DNA of 64,000 nt from Rhynchonema sp. JSB1_4 (taxonomy: Eukaryota; Nematoda; Chromadorea; Monhysterida; Xyalidae), in the NCBI GenBank assembly GCA_030248065.1, contig JASAMV010005626.1:1-64000 (forward strand). The letters run 5' to 3'. Positions 49,466-59,922 of this stretch are shown one piece after another. The notes under the pieces are model-generated. The model had not been told where the DNA came from. It made no database searches and saw only the letters and a list, made by a program, of their open reading frames with translations. How positions within the stretch are numbered: the first letter of the stretch is position 1; each line of letters begins with the position of its first letter. The position numbers and the translations under genes are program-made.

Positions 49466-49892
49466 ACCATTGGCTTGCAATCTCGTCGTGCGGAAAGATT
49501 AGAACAGATATGACATAACATGCTGCCTTTTTACGTCAGGCCAGAATATACAGTATGATTATGCACTCTTATCCTTCATATATTTGTACCTATATGTATA
49601 TTATATGACAACTCATATTTTTATTTTGCCGCATATATATTTTTATTTTTATCTTGTGAAGTCTGCAACCGACCGTGCAAGCCTTATGAACCGAACTTCC
49701 GTTGACATGCATTTAACACCGGGTGATGCACAATGGCATCGATATTTTTGTTTAAGTGTTTGTTTGCAATTTATTGACAATATCTATCTCAAATAAATAA
49801 AATTGCAATTTATTGACAATATCGATTTGCAATTTATTGACAATAAAGTGCAAACAATGTAATCACGCACATTTCGAAACTTTGGAAGTTCT
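47389..49892. repeat. segmental duplication block B, copy 2
   Basis: Two pieces matching 20429-21694 and 22839-23789, separated by 287 bp of filler. Confidence 0.93.
48652..48938. other. A/C-biased filler that shadows copy 1
   Basis: It begins as a T-poor distortion of copy 1 at 21695 (for example accaaaatcagcccccgcaagccac against accaaaagcagcccctgtctaagccac). It then degrades into long C runs broken by A before normal sequence resumes. A biological insertion would not follow the copy-1 skeleton with T selectively lost. Confidence 0.65.
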
Positions 49893-50370
49893 GGAGTGGG
49901 GCGCCTTGTGTGCTTTACTGTGCATTTTGATCGTGCGGTGGTGAACAGTGTGCTTACAATAGCTCATTGTATCGTTATCGTGTTTTGTATCTTTCATCTG
50001 TCAAACATGCCATGCTCCTTGTCATGTCCATGAAACATCAGCACGAACGACAGGCAAGTGTTTACTGCTCATTGCAACCGCCACTTCGTCCGCATATCAA
50101 AACTTCTAATAAAAGGACACCAAGTGCCCATAAACACACATCGCCCCTACCAAGCTCAGATACATAGAGGGGCAGAATGTGGGGTTTTTAATCGCTGGGG
50201 GGCGAGCTAACCCAGCACCCCCAAGCCAACTGAACATTCAGCTGCATTCGGTGCGTGTCGTGCAACTTCTGGGTGCACGTTGTCCTTGGCTTCCAAGGCA
50301 ACCAGCACAATGCATGGGGTGTACGGTATTTCACGTGAGGTCTTTTCCAAGTGACATGAGGTATTGTCGC
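49893..50370. other. no gene recognised
   Basis: Unique sequence between block B copy 2 and the hAT MITE. Repeated tgaggtattgtcgc-like phrases occur on both sides of the MITE (50358-50370, 50876-50965), a small local tandem repeat into which the MITE inserted. Confidence 0.35.
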
Positions 50371-50873
50371 CAGGGTTGGGCAAAAAACGTTTTGTTCTCA
50401 AAAAATCGTTTTTTTTAAAAACCGTTTTTTTTAAAAAACGATTTTTTAAAACGCCCAGATGACCAAAATATGGCCCCCAAAATATTGGAAAACGCTCATG
50501 TTGGGAAGAAAACGTGGTTAGATGAAGTAATTCTATGTGTTCTGAAGCAAAATAAACGGGTTTCAACCCTTTTCTAGCGAGTTGCTAAGATCCCATATCA
50601 GACCCGCATCGTGGGACCAACTTTGGCCGGGGTCATCACTGAAAGTCAAACTCCGTATATCGACGTATCTCGACAAAGTAAAAATTGGTCGAAAATTTTT
50701 TGAGAAAAATGGGACAAAAAATTGATTTTCTTTGATAATCAGGGTACTTTCCCTGAAAAATCAGGGAAAATCAAGGAAATTCAGGATTTAAAAAAATGAA
50801 AAACGACCCAGGCGTTTTTTTAAAAAACGTCGTTTTTAAAAAAAAACGCCGTCGTTTTTTTTGCCCAACCCTG
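50371..50873. mobile_element. hAT-type MITE, variant with different core
   Basis: Ends cagggttgggcaaaaaacg and ttgcccaaccctg with a perfect 8-bp duplication attgtcgc (50363-50370, 50874-50881). The subterminal repeats are cgttttttt/aaaaaacg rather than plain A/T runs, and the centre is unrelated to the other copies, so it is a distinct subfamily using the same ends. Confidence 0.9.
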
Positions 50874-51723
50874 ATTGTCGCAGCATGAGGTTTTTTGACT
50901 TGCGCCGCATGAGGTGCTGTCCAGCATGAGGTCTTTTCGCACAGGAGGTATTGTCGCAGAATGAGGTATCGTTCCCAGACCCGAAAACTGCGACCTGACC
51001 ACCTATTCAGCGTAATAGCTAGAAATGTAGAAGATTGCGGCAGGGGTCGCGTGAGAGTTTTTTTAATGAATGTTAGTCCAATACATTGGTCACATAAAAA
51101 CAGGGGGTCAGAATTTTTGTGGACAAAAGCTGAAGGTCCTACCGTGGCCAGACTTTTGAAAAAGTTCTTGTTTTTTAAAGAAAGTCAAAACTTTTTAGAA
51201 AAGCAAAAACAAGCATAGGATTTTTTCGACTTTTTCGTCCCCAGAATGCACGAAATTTGCTCAATTTTCACCCCAAAATGCAAAATTCGTGTGAAAGTAG
51301 TTTGCAGCCACGTTTTTTGTCACTTGTGCTCAATTCCAACACCTTTAGTCAAGTTGTTATTCAAGTTTCTTTACATACAGATGCTTTCCTTTCATATTTT
51401 CTTCGATACCGGAAGAAGTCCATTTCGCCTACTTAAAAAAACAAAAAACTTTTATCAAGAAAAAGAAAAAAACGATTTTTTCTTTTTTTTCAACGCTGGT
51501 TCTTGATTATGACACGTCACAAAACGTTCTGGTCATGGACAATACAAAATCCAATGCGAAAAAAATCACATCATTCTTATACTGATTTTGGGGTACTAGT
51601 TTTTTTTGGTTGGGGTTTTCAACTAATAAAACAGGCGGCCTCAGCATGTCTACACTCGAATTCAATTTCGACCAAGCAGGTGTTTGTGTTTGTGAATAGC
51701 GCGCCGAGTCCAGTAAAGATATC

Positions 51724-54700
51724 ATGTCAAGTACGTTTCAGGAGCATTTGTTTTCACTACTCTTTTTGTCTCGCTTTCGGCTTAACTTGTGCCCATTTTG
51801 CTTTTATTCCTTTGTAATTAACAAATTCATAAAATTTCAGGTATACAACACCAATCGCACCACGACTATAGCTATGCAACGTTGCAAGATTACCAAAAGC
51901 TACGGCACCGACTTCGATTGGTAAGTTCCTTGGAACACATGATCGCCAACCAATTGTCAAGCTTGGATTGATTCTTTTAAAATCAATTCTTTAACTTTTT
52001 GTACAATAACTAGTTTAAAGCTACCTGAGTTTTCCATAATCAGCCCCCCTCCCCGAATAGAGCAGCCCTCCGAGGGCACTATTCGAAAACGTTCCCAATA
52101 GAGCCCCCGGAAGCTATTTCGGTAACATGTTTGAAACAAAAACGGCGGATTTCCCACCTTTTTCCGAATAGAGCCCTGGGGGCTACAAGCTCAGTAGTGA
52201 GAAAGGTCGGTGTGAGCTTGAAACAGTGTGCGCGCTGAGCAAGCAGCAGACGCGCGTTTATCTGCGAAAGGTCAACTTTGACAATCTGCTGTGCAAGTGA
52301 AAATCTTTGTTTGCAATATTGTTTGTTTAAGGTAGTTGCACAAGCGTTTTAAACGACATTATGAATTTCGTAACCTTTTATGGAGCCGTTTTGATTTCAT
52401 GCTGTGATCAGTTAAAGGCAAACCAACCGTACTTTGACGTGGCTACAGTAACCCGTGTGTTAAAGGGGAAATTGCGCATTCCTAATCGCTTTTCAAACTC
52501 CACAGGTGTTTAGACAGTCGTGTGGGCATCATGAAAGTCAAATCACTTGGTACAAACTCTCAAACGTGTACCCAGGAGAAGCAGTGTAAAGGGAACAATC
52601 AGGAAGAAAATTCAGCGCGGACCGGCCGAATTTCTACCTGCGCATTCAGGCAAACGGCCTGATCAAAAAGCTGTCAAGGCGATAGAATGTTTCGCATGAT
52701 TCTTGAAACTCACTAAATATAGAATTTCGCTTTTCTTTATATTTCGAATTTCGACGAATTGTTCCAGCGTGACAAGCAGAGCATGAAACATTTAGCAGAC
52801 ACGTTGGAACAATTCGTTGAACTTCGAAATAAAAAGAAAAGCGAAATTCTATAGTTGGTGAGTTTCAAAAATCGTGCGAAACATTCCATCGCCTTGAGAG
52901 CTTTTTGATCAGGCAATTTGCCTGAATGCGCAGGTAGAAATTCGGCCGGTCCGCGCCGAATTTTGTTCCCAGTGGCTTGTCTTAAACGGAGTCTCCTCGG
53001 TACATGTTTGAGAGCTTATACAAAGTGATTTGACTTTTGTGATGCCCGCATTGCTGTCTAAACACTTGTAAAACTTGAAGGGCGATTAGAAATGTGCAAT
53101 TTCCCCTTTAAAGCGGACCTAGGTTGAATCCGGAAACCGGAATCCGGAAATATTTTCGGGAAACGCAGTATTTTTGCGTGTAAATTTCTGCGTTTTCCTG
53201 AAATATTTCCGGAGACCTGAAATGTTTTGTATTTTTGTATGCAAATTATATCCTAACCTAAACTGGGAGCCTGGCGCGTTCGTGAAACCGTAACTTTATG
53301 AATAATAGAATTATGTGTTGGTTGGCAATACAATATCGGAGCGATATTGCTACTCCTTCCCCCGCCAAGGAAGCCTATGGACAGAACAGAATTTACAGGA
53401 AAACTGGCGGAAATTACGATAAAATTGTCACTTTATCACTCTTCTTATTATCTGTATGGCCTAAATACAGTCGACACCTTAGCTCAAAATATCCGTATTT
53501 CTTTTCTTTTTCTTTACACCTCGACCTCGCGCGACCATCAGCTTCTTTACGTCATCGATTTCCAACGTGGCACACTCGATCAGCAACGTCATCGGTTCGA
53601 TTGCGTGGCTGTCGGTTGGCGTCGTGGCACCACGTTGCACACTTTTCTTCTGCCGGCTTCGTCTCAATTTCGACTTCTGCTCCGGACCTTTCTCCCTTCG
53701 TCCTTGGTCCGCCTTCCTTGATTCCTTCGTATTCTTTACTTCCCCTTCATATTCTTCTTCTCCTTCTTTTTCATCTTCTTGTTCCTTCTCTTCACCTTCT
53801 TTTCCTCCATCTTCTTTTCTTTCTTCAAAACATCACGGCCCCATTCAACGATTTCCTCTTCTTTTTCTTCAACGCTCAGCCAAACAATTGGTTGCTCCTC
53901 TTCTTCAGTCTCTTCTTGATTTTCCTGTTCGTCCAATTCTTCGCTCTCTTCTTTTTCTTCAACGACAGCAATCTTCGGCTTCGGGCGAGACAAACGGGTT
54001 TTTAGACAAAACTGGTCAAACTTAGACGAACGATTCACAATTCTTGGCTCTTCTGTCTTCGGCTTCGGATCAGGTCTCTTCATAACACACTTCACAAATT
54101 TCAACCAATCTTCTTTTTTCTTTTTCTTCATTCTCTCTAGGCCCAACAACTTTTCAATTTCGCGCAAACTTTCTAAATCTTCCCACACAAACGTCCTTCC
54201 TTGACTGAACATGAGCGGCAATTCACACATGAAACCTTTCGTGCATTCTTGACTTTCAATTTGACCATAAAGTTCACAACACACCTCAAAACAGTGGGCC
54301 ATACCGGGGTCGTTTCGGTCTCGATTCATTTCAATTTTCATAACCTTCATAATTTTTTCGGAGATCATTTGACTTCCCGATTCTTCAATGTCATCAAACA
54401 GACCCATAACATCTTCAAAATTCATCTTCATAATCCGTCCGAAGTTCTTCGCCGCAAACAATTTCAATTGCCAAATCTTCATCTTCAAAAATTCTTCACT
54501 TTTTTTGGGCCACAAACGGCAACAGCAACGCGCTTGGCACGCGGAGCCACGAGGATCGTACCTCGCAGAGTCCGCCACTGGGAGCCTAGCACGTTCGTAC
54601 ACCGTAAAATAACTTTATGAATAATAGAATGATGTGTTGGTTGGCAATACAATATTGGAGCGATATTGCTACTAAGTTCGCCCTAAGAATTCAGGGTGAT

Positions 54701-56597
54701 ACGGTATGGTCAAAGAGTGCAAAGCACGGCTGGTTTGCCTTTAGCGACGTCAAATTTTTTGGCACCGCCGTCAATGAATGTTAAATTTCTCAGTAGCCTG
54801 ACGGCGAAACATCAGGTTACTTGCAAGTGTTCCTTCAAAACGTTTGTGCAACCAGATTAAAGAATAAATATTGCAAACAACGATTTACACTTGCATTCCA
54901 GACTGCGAAAGTTGACCTTTCGTTTAGAAACGCGCGTCTGCTGCTTGCTCAGCGTGCAATGTTTGAGGCTTACACCGAACTTTCTCACACCGAGCTTTCC
55001 ACCGAGCTGACCACACTCAACTGACTTTAACACCGTTTCGAAAATATCACCCATGTACCGGACTGAACATCCTTATTCTCAGCCCTGAAAAGACACTCAG
55101 TAGCATCCTCCTCACAGGTGCTAAGAAGCCCTTGAGCTGCATAATTAGGAAGAATACGGTATGCATGCAGCCATGTTTTGGTGCACTGAGTCAGATCGAA
55201 CACCCACGTGACCTTTCCAGTCCTGTGAATACTTTTCCCGGGGCTACTCGGTCGAAGAGGTGCGAAAAACGTTGATCGATGATCACGGAGTAAAATGGAG
55301 TCACGGTACCCTGGTTGCGGACAGACAGAAATACAAGGTCAGAGAAACCAGTTTGAAACGAGTTGTCAAACAAAACTTCTGGGCAAAAATTGGCACCGAA
55401 TTCTGGAAAGAAAAAGGGCACTGCAGAATTTCTCCTTTCTCATTTGCGCAGCGCGATCATTGCAGCGCGACAGCAAAATGTTTCCTGCTCTGCGCGTGCT
55501 GGTTACCACTGGATATTTGAACAGTTGTCTTGAGAGAGAGATCGCGATAGAAGGCACGGGTTAGCTCAGGGTTTGGCCAAAGCCTAAGCCTAAGCTTAAG
55601 CCTAAGCCTGTGAAAAGAGAAATTTTGAAACTGTCCAAGCTTTTCCCAAAATGCGTTGCCACGCTTGGAATGGAACGATCGCGCTGCGAAAGAGACGCAT
55701 TTATCAGCTGCCAGTTTGCCTCAGTGTGCGCAGGTAGAAATTTGGGCGCAGGGCGTATCCGGGAATGGATTTTGTTCCGGGCGTTTTTTTGAAGTCCTTG
55801 TCGCATGCACGGATTGGATCTCCAAGTCTGTTTGAGCTTCCGTGATGCCCAAAAACCGCAGTTTCCGTGCGCAGGTTGAAAGGGGATTGGAAGTAGGAAA
55901 CTTCCCGTTCGTATCATTTATAGAACAACGAAATGCTAAGTGAAATCTACCGATCGCGGCTGTTTGCGAGTGAGGAGGTGCTGATCAACAAACTAAGAAA
56001 TGCCGATTTGGCGGCCAAGACCGCCCAGCCGGGTTCGCTACTACGTACCCTAAAACGCTTTAATCTGCCTTACGCCTGGTTCAGGCGACACATCAGGGTC
56101 GACAAAAATGTAAGTTCTTTAGTCATTTGGTTCTTGGCATTTTAACCAATAAAATGACAATTACAAGAACTTCAAAAAATATTCAGAAGAACAAACAAAC
56201 AAGTACAATTCCAAAACTCCGCAATAGAAGAACTGACGGCCTTTGCAGTGCCAACACCATCGTTCAAACGTTACGAGTCCTCTTAACGAGTGACGATCTG
56301 GAGGAAGTGAGTCAGCTTTCCTATTTTTTGGTTTTGCTAGAGCTGCACCCAAGGCCAAGTCCGTTCTCAATCGATGTGGTGTAATGATCAACCTCAAAAA
56401 AGAGTATCGTGTTGCAGCTCCGAGCACCAAACATCAACAGCACGCAATACAAATTCGGTAAAGAGCTCGCCCGGCTGATGACATGCGATAAAGGGTGCAC
56501 CCATAATCTTCTGCAAATATTGGATAAAATGACCTCAGGTTTCTTTCTTTCATGTTCTTTTCGTGATCTTGAGAACAGAAAACAAACAGCCAAGTGA
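51724..56597 (+). CDS. unknown 229-aa protein with HTH-like segment, copy 2
   Basis: Exons: 51724-51730, 51841-51920, 55221-55337, 55924-56109, 56187-56306, 56418-56597. Splice sites are the same as in copy 1. All frames are open. Amino-acid changes relative to copy 1 are few and conservative in exon 2 (TQQQ to IQHQ, YNY to YSY, LRD to LQD). Others are AYE to SCE at the start of exon 3, H to N, T to S, S to R, K to E. Intron 2 has grown from 1.2 to 3.3 kb because two mobile elements landed in it. Confidence 0.65.
52464..53107. mobile_element. 644-bp foldback MITE with TTAA target duplication
   Basis: Ends aggggaaattgcgc and gcaatttcccct are flanked by TTAA on both sides (52460-52463 and 53108-53111). 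The empty site gtgttaaagcgg is intact in copy 1 at 25615, so the insertion is exact. Each arm is about 310 bp and the loop is under 40 bp. TTAA duplication is the mark of piggyBac-type elements, although the ends are not the usual CCC. Confidence 0.88.
53262..54673 (-). mobile_element. 1.4-kb element with 93-97 bp terminal direct repeats
   Basis: Direct repeats at 53262-53354 and 54577-54673 (actgggagcctgg ... gcgatattgctact) bound the insertion, which is missing from copy 1. It resembles a miniature LTR-type element, but the repeats do not start TG and end CA, and the target duplication is at most 2-3 bp. Only the ORF on the minus strand is carried. Confidence 0.65.
53736..54602 (-). CDS. 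288-aa charged protein of the direct-repeat element
   Basis: The frame opens inside the right terminal repeat (MYERARLPVADSARYD) and runs nearly the full element. The first half has a Cys/Arg patch (CQARCCCRLW) and a mixed helical region with Cys (AHCFEVCCELYGQ, CTKGFMCELP). The last 100 residues are an acidic block (EEKEESEELDEQ) followed by a Lys-rich tail. After the stop at 53736 another minus frame (53667-53479) continues, which may mark a frameshift or intron. No reverse transcriptase, integrase or transposase motif is visible. A gag-like or structural role is possible but unproven. Confidence 0.45.
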   Translation of the reverse strand: MYERARLPVADSARYDPRGSACQARCCCRLWPKKSEEFLKMKIWQLKLFAAKNFGRIMKMNFEDVMGLFDDIEESGSQMISEKIMKVMKIEMNRDRNDPGMAHCFEVCCELYGQIESQECTKGFMCELPLMFSQGRTFVWEDLESLREIEKLLGLERMKKKKKEDWLKFVKCVMKRPDPKPKTEEPRIVNRSSKFDQFCLKTRLSRPKPKIAVVEEKEESEELDEQENQEETEEEEQPIVWLSVEEKEEEIVEWGRDVLKKEKKMEEKKVKRRNKKMKKKEKKNMKGK

Positions 56598-56674
56598 GGT
56601 GATGCCGCGATATGGGTGCCAAACGACACGATACGGAAATTTCAGGAAAACGCGATACGATATGGTCTGGGTGG

Positions 56675-56950
56675 TCGGGCGACTGGACAAAGCACGTCTG
56701 GGCAAGACCACTTTGACAAAGTGAAAAAGAGCAGAGCCAAAAGAGCACATCACCTATTTTGTTCCAATGGCTTAGGCTCAGGCTGATTTTGGTATCAGGC
56801 TCATGTTTAGGCTCAGGCTTTAGGCTTAGGTTTATTTTCGTGTTTGGGCTTAGGCCTACTCGTTTTTAGGTTGTGCTCTTTTGGACTCTGCTCTTTTTCA
56901 CTTCCTCAAAGTGGTCTTGCCCAATACGGCTTTGCTCAATTGCTCGTCCG
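56675..56950. mobile_element. MITE of the gagcaattgagcaaag family, copy in unit 2
   Basis: Same as 27765-28040, carried by block C. Confidence 0.7.
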
Positions 56951-57889
56951 CCGTGGGCTAATATCGCGATAACGCATGTCGCGATAGGTTTTTGGCACAT
57001 CGTATCGCAATATTAAGTCGATAACACCTTACGACATGCGTTTTGAAACATAAAAACAAACCTGAACATCGTTCTAAGTTGTACCAAACCATGCATGAGA
57101 CACAAATGACCTGGTGAGAACACCTGAGAGGGCACGGAACACTCGTGCAGTAACCTTCGTGACGTGTCGTGACAATCCATTTTTTACTATATAATGGTAT
57201 TCACCTCATTGTCCATGACCAGTTTAGCACGAAGTGGCAGTTGCATTGAATAATAAGCCCATAAACCGAATGTATGAATACCAAGATTTCACGCTCTGAA
57301 TAACATAACGTCAATCATGTCAATTTTTTCACTTCAGCCGGTTTTGTGCCATCCTCATCTTATTTACCTTGGTACCTCAAATTTTGTTCACTATAGTGGA
57401 AGGCGTTTTAATACTTGAACCACTCGGACCTTCAAGTCGTTCACCACACAGAATGGAGAAATGTTCACTGCATAGTCGCTTATGACACGTGAAAATTTCG
57501 GGACATGACAAGTCGTTCACTACGTTTCTGGAGAAATTCACAACACGGAGGTTTACAATATAGGCGGCAGATATTTGCCGAAAATTTTGCTACAATCCGG
57601 TGGCGGTTCTTCTGCCACTTATTTGCTTTCAGTTCTTTGATTCTGTTGCGATGAAAAGTTGCCTGCCCAAAAATAATATCCTCATCTTTCATCACCGTTT
57701 TTGTCTGGAGCTTGCATCCATTTCTGATGGGAACGGAAACAAACGTTAAACAGGGTAAAATTTGACCAACTGATGTCCGGTCCTGACAGGTGTGAACTAA
57801 CCTTCAATATTATAGTTGTGGATGAATGAAAATTTACTCAAGTGTGTCAACAGCCAAGTCAGAGCGTGGCTTGTTGACCGCGTGCCTAT

Positions 57890-58117
57890 GGGTGATATTT
57901 TCGAAACGGTGTAAAGGTGAGTTGGGTGTAAAGGTCGGTGTAAGCTGAATCGAAAGCTCGGTCGGTGTCAGCTCGGTGTAAACATGAAACATTGCCTGCT
58001 GTTAACGTGGAATGTTTCATGTTTACACCGAGCTGACACCGCCCGAGCTTTCGACCGAGCTTACACCAACCTTTACACCCAACTGAGCTTTACACCGTTT
58101 CGAAAATATCACCCATA
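57890..58117. mobile_element. GGTGATATTTTCGAAACGG foldback MITE at the unit 2/3 junction
   Basis: A full-length copy: gggtgatattttcgaaacgg ... ccgtttcgaaaatatcaccc. Beyond the ends the flanks themselves are mirrored (gttgaccgcgtgcctat on the left, ataggcggtcaac on the right), so the palindrome extends into the host sequence. That is unusual for a simple insertion and may reflect the rearrangement that joined unit 2 to unit 3. Confidence 0.85.
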
Positions 58118-58138
58118 GGCGGTCAACAAGCACACAAA

Positions 58139-58255
58139 AGTGTGTTCTTGTTCTTTCGTCACAATCTTTTGCGCATCAGCTGAAGAAAAATATGAAAATT
58201 CTCTACCTAGTTTGTTTAAAAATGTTCAGGGGCATGGGCGGCATTAAGTTTGGGG
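58139..58255. repeat. start of a third duplication unit
   Basis: Matches the leading part of block A (about 11545-11660 and 38332-38447), including the short frame MKILYLVCLK..FRGMGGIKFG, and then runs into the satellite. Confidence 0.85.
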
Positions 58256-59577
58256 AGCTCAAGTATGCAGAGACTGACCGATGCGATAGACCTCGTTGAG
58301 CTCAAGTTTGCAGAGGCTGACCGATGCAATAAACCTCGGGGGAGCTCAAGTTTGCAGATGCTGGCCGACGCGATAGACCTCGGGGAGCTCAAGTTTGCAG
58401 ATGCTGACCGGTGCGATGGCCCTCGGGTAGCTCAAGTTTGCAGAGACTGACCGATACGATAGACCTCGGGGAGCTCAAGTTAGCAGAGGCTGACCGATGC
58501 GATAGACCTCGGGGAGCTCAAGTTTGCAGAGGCTCACCGATGCGATAGACCTCGGGGAGCTCAAGTTAGCAGAGACATACCGATGCGATGGCCCTTGGGG
58601 AGCTCAAGTTTGCAGAGACTGACCGATGCGATTGACCTTGGGGAGCTCAAGTTTGCAGAGAATGACCGATGCGACAGACCTTGGGGAGCTCAAGTATGCA
58701 GAGACTGACCGATGCGATAGACCTCGTTGAGCTCAAGTTTGCAGAGGCTGACCGATGCAATAAACCTCGGGGGAGCTCAAGTTTGCAGATGCTGGCCGAC
58801 GCGATAGACCTCGGGGAGCTCAAGTTTGCAGATGCTGACCGGTGCGATGGCCCTCGGGTAGCTCAAGTTTGCAGAGACTGACCGATACGATAGACCTCGG
58901 GGAGCTCAAGTTTGCAGAGACTGACCGATGCGATAGGCTTTGGGGAGCTCAAGTTTGCAGAGACTGACCGATGCGATAGACCTTGGGGAGCTCAAGTTTC
59001 CAGAGACTGACCGATGCGATAGACCTCGGGGGAGCTCAAGTTTGCAGAGACCGACCGATGCGATAGACCTTGGAGAGCTCAAGTTTGCAGAGACTGACCG
59101 ATGCGATAGACCTTGGGGAGCTCAAGTTTGCAGAGACTGACCGATGCGATAGACCTTGGGGACCACAAGATTGCAGAGACTGACCGATGCGATAGACCTC
59201 GTTGAGCTCAAGTTTGCAGAGGCTGACCGATGCAATAAACCTCGGGGGAGCTCAAGTTTGCACAGGCTGACCGATGCAATAGACCTCGGGGAGCTAAAGT
59301 TTGCAGAGACTGACCGATGCGATAGACCTCGTTGAGCTCAAGTTTGCAGAGGCTGACCGATGCAATAAACCTCGGGGGAGCTCAAGTTTGCAGATGCTGG
59401 CCGACGCGATAGACCTCGGGGAGCTCAAGTTTGCAGATGCTGACCGATGCGATGGCCCTCGGGTAGCTCAAGTTTGCAGAGACTGACCGATACGATAGAC
59501 CTCGGAGAGCTCAAGTTAGCAGAGGCTGACCGATGCGATAGACCTCGGGGAGCTCAAGTTTGCAGAGGCTCACCGAT
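58256..59577 (+). repeat. 43-bp GAGCTC satellite array with higher-order structure
   Basis: About 31 units of gagctcaagtttgcagagac/tgaccgatgcgatagacc plus ttggg or tcggg. A few units are 44 bp because of one extra g. A 10-unit block (marked by the aagtatgcag variant) starts at 58256 and repeats at 58686, 430 bp later. Each unit carries a SacI site. Since 43 is not divisible by 3, the open frames cycle through all three phases of the repeat and are not taken as genes. Confidence 0.96.
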
Positions 59578-59922
59578 GCTGTATAGCTTGTGGGGTCAGT
59601 CGTAGTGGCGTGTCGCGTTTGTCGTGCATCGTTCGGTGTTAGTGAATGCCAAGCTCTCAGCAAGTGGCTTTATTCAACACAACACGCGGTAAAGAACGAC
59701 TAAAGAACTCTTAGGAAAAGGTATCACAAAGTTAGAAGCAATGCATTTACATATGAGCAACACACAACCCACACATCTAATTGGTATTCGCACCAAAGCT
59801 TTTCAATACAAATCCAGATAGAAACCATCTCTATGATGTAAATTCCCTTCCAAGCAGCATCAGCTGGTCCAGCATTACAGTTCTCCTTCTTCCAACATGT
59901 TCCCTTGTAGCACATAGGCTAC
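59578..59922. repeat. 345-bp direct repeat flanking the secreted gene, left copy
   Basis: Matches 61014-61361. It holds the gene's last 16 codons and its 3' UTR, with a poly(A) signal (tttatt on plus, aataaa on minus) at about 59669. Confidence 0.9.

Larger units (their letters stand above)
51342..57727. repeat. segmental duplication block C, copy 2
   Basis: Collinear with 24501-28832 except for two insertions. At the right edge (ctga/tgggaacgg) it jumps to sequence matching 35285-35404 and then 35617-35655, so the 6.4-kb repeat mosaic of unit 1 is absent here. Confidence 0.93.

Noticed and set aside
53298..54025. 235-codon plus-strand frame rich in Phe/Leu/Ser
   Set aside because: Antisense of the acidic/Lys-rich ORF on the minus strand, whose GAA/AAG codons read as TTC/CTT.
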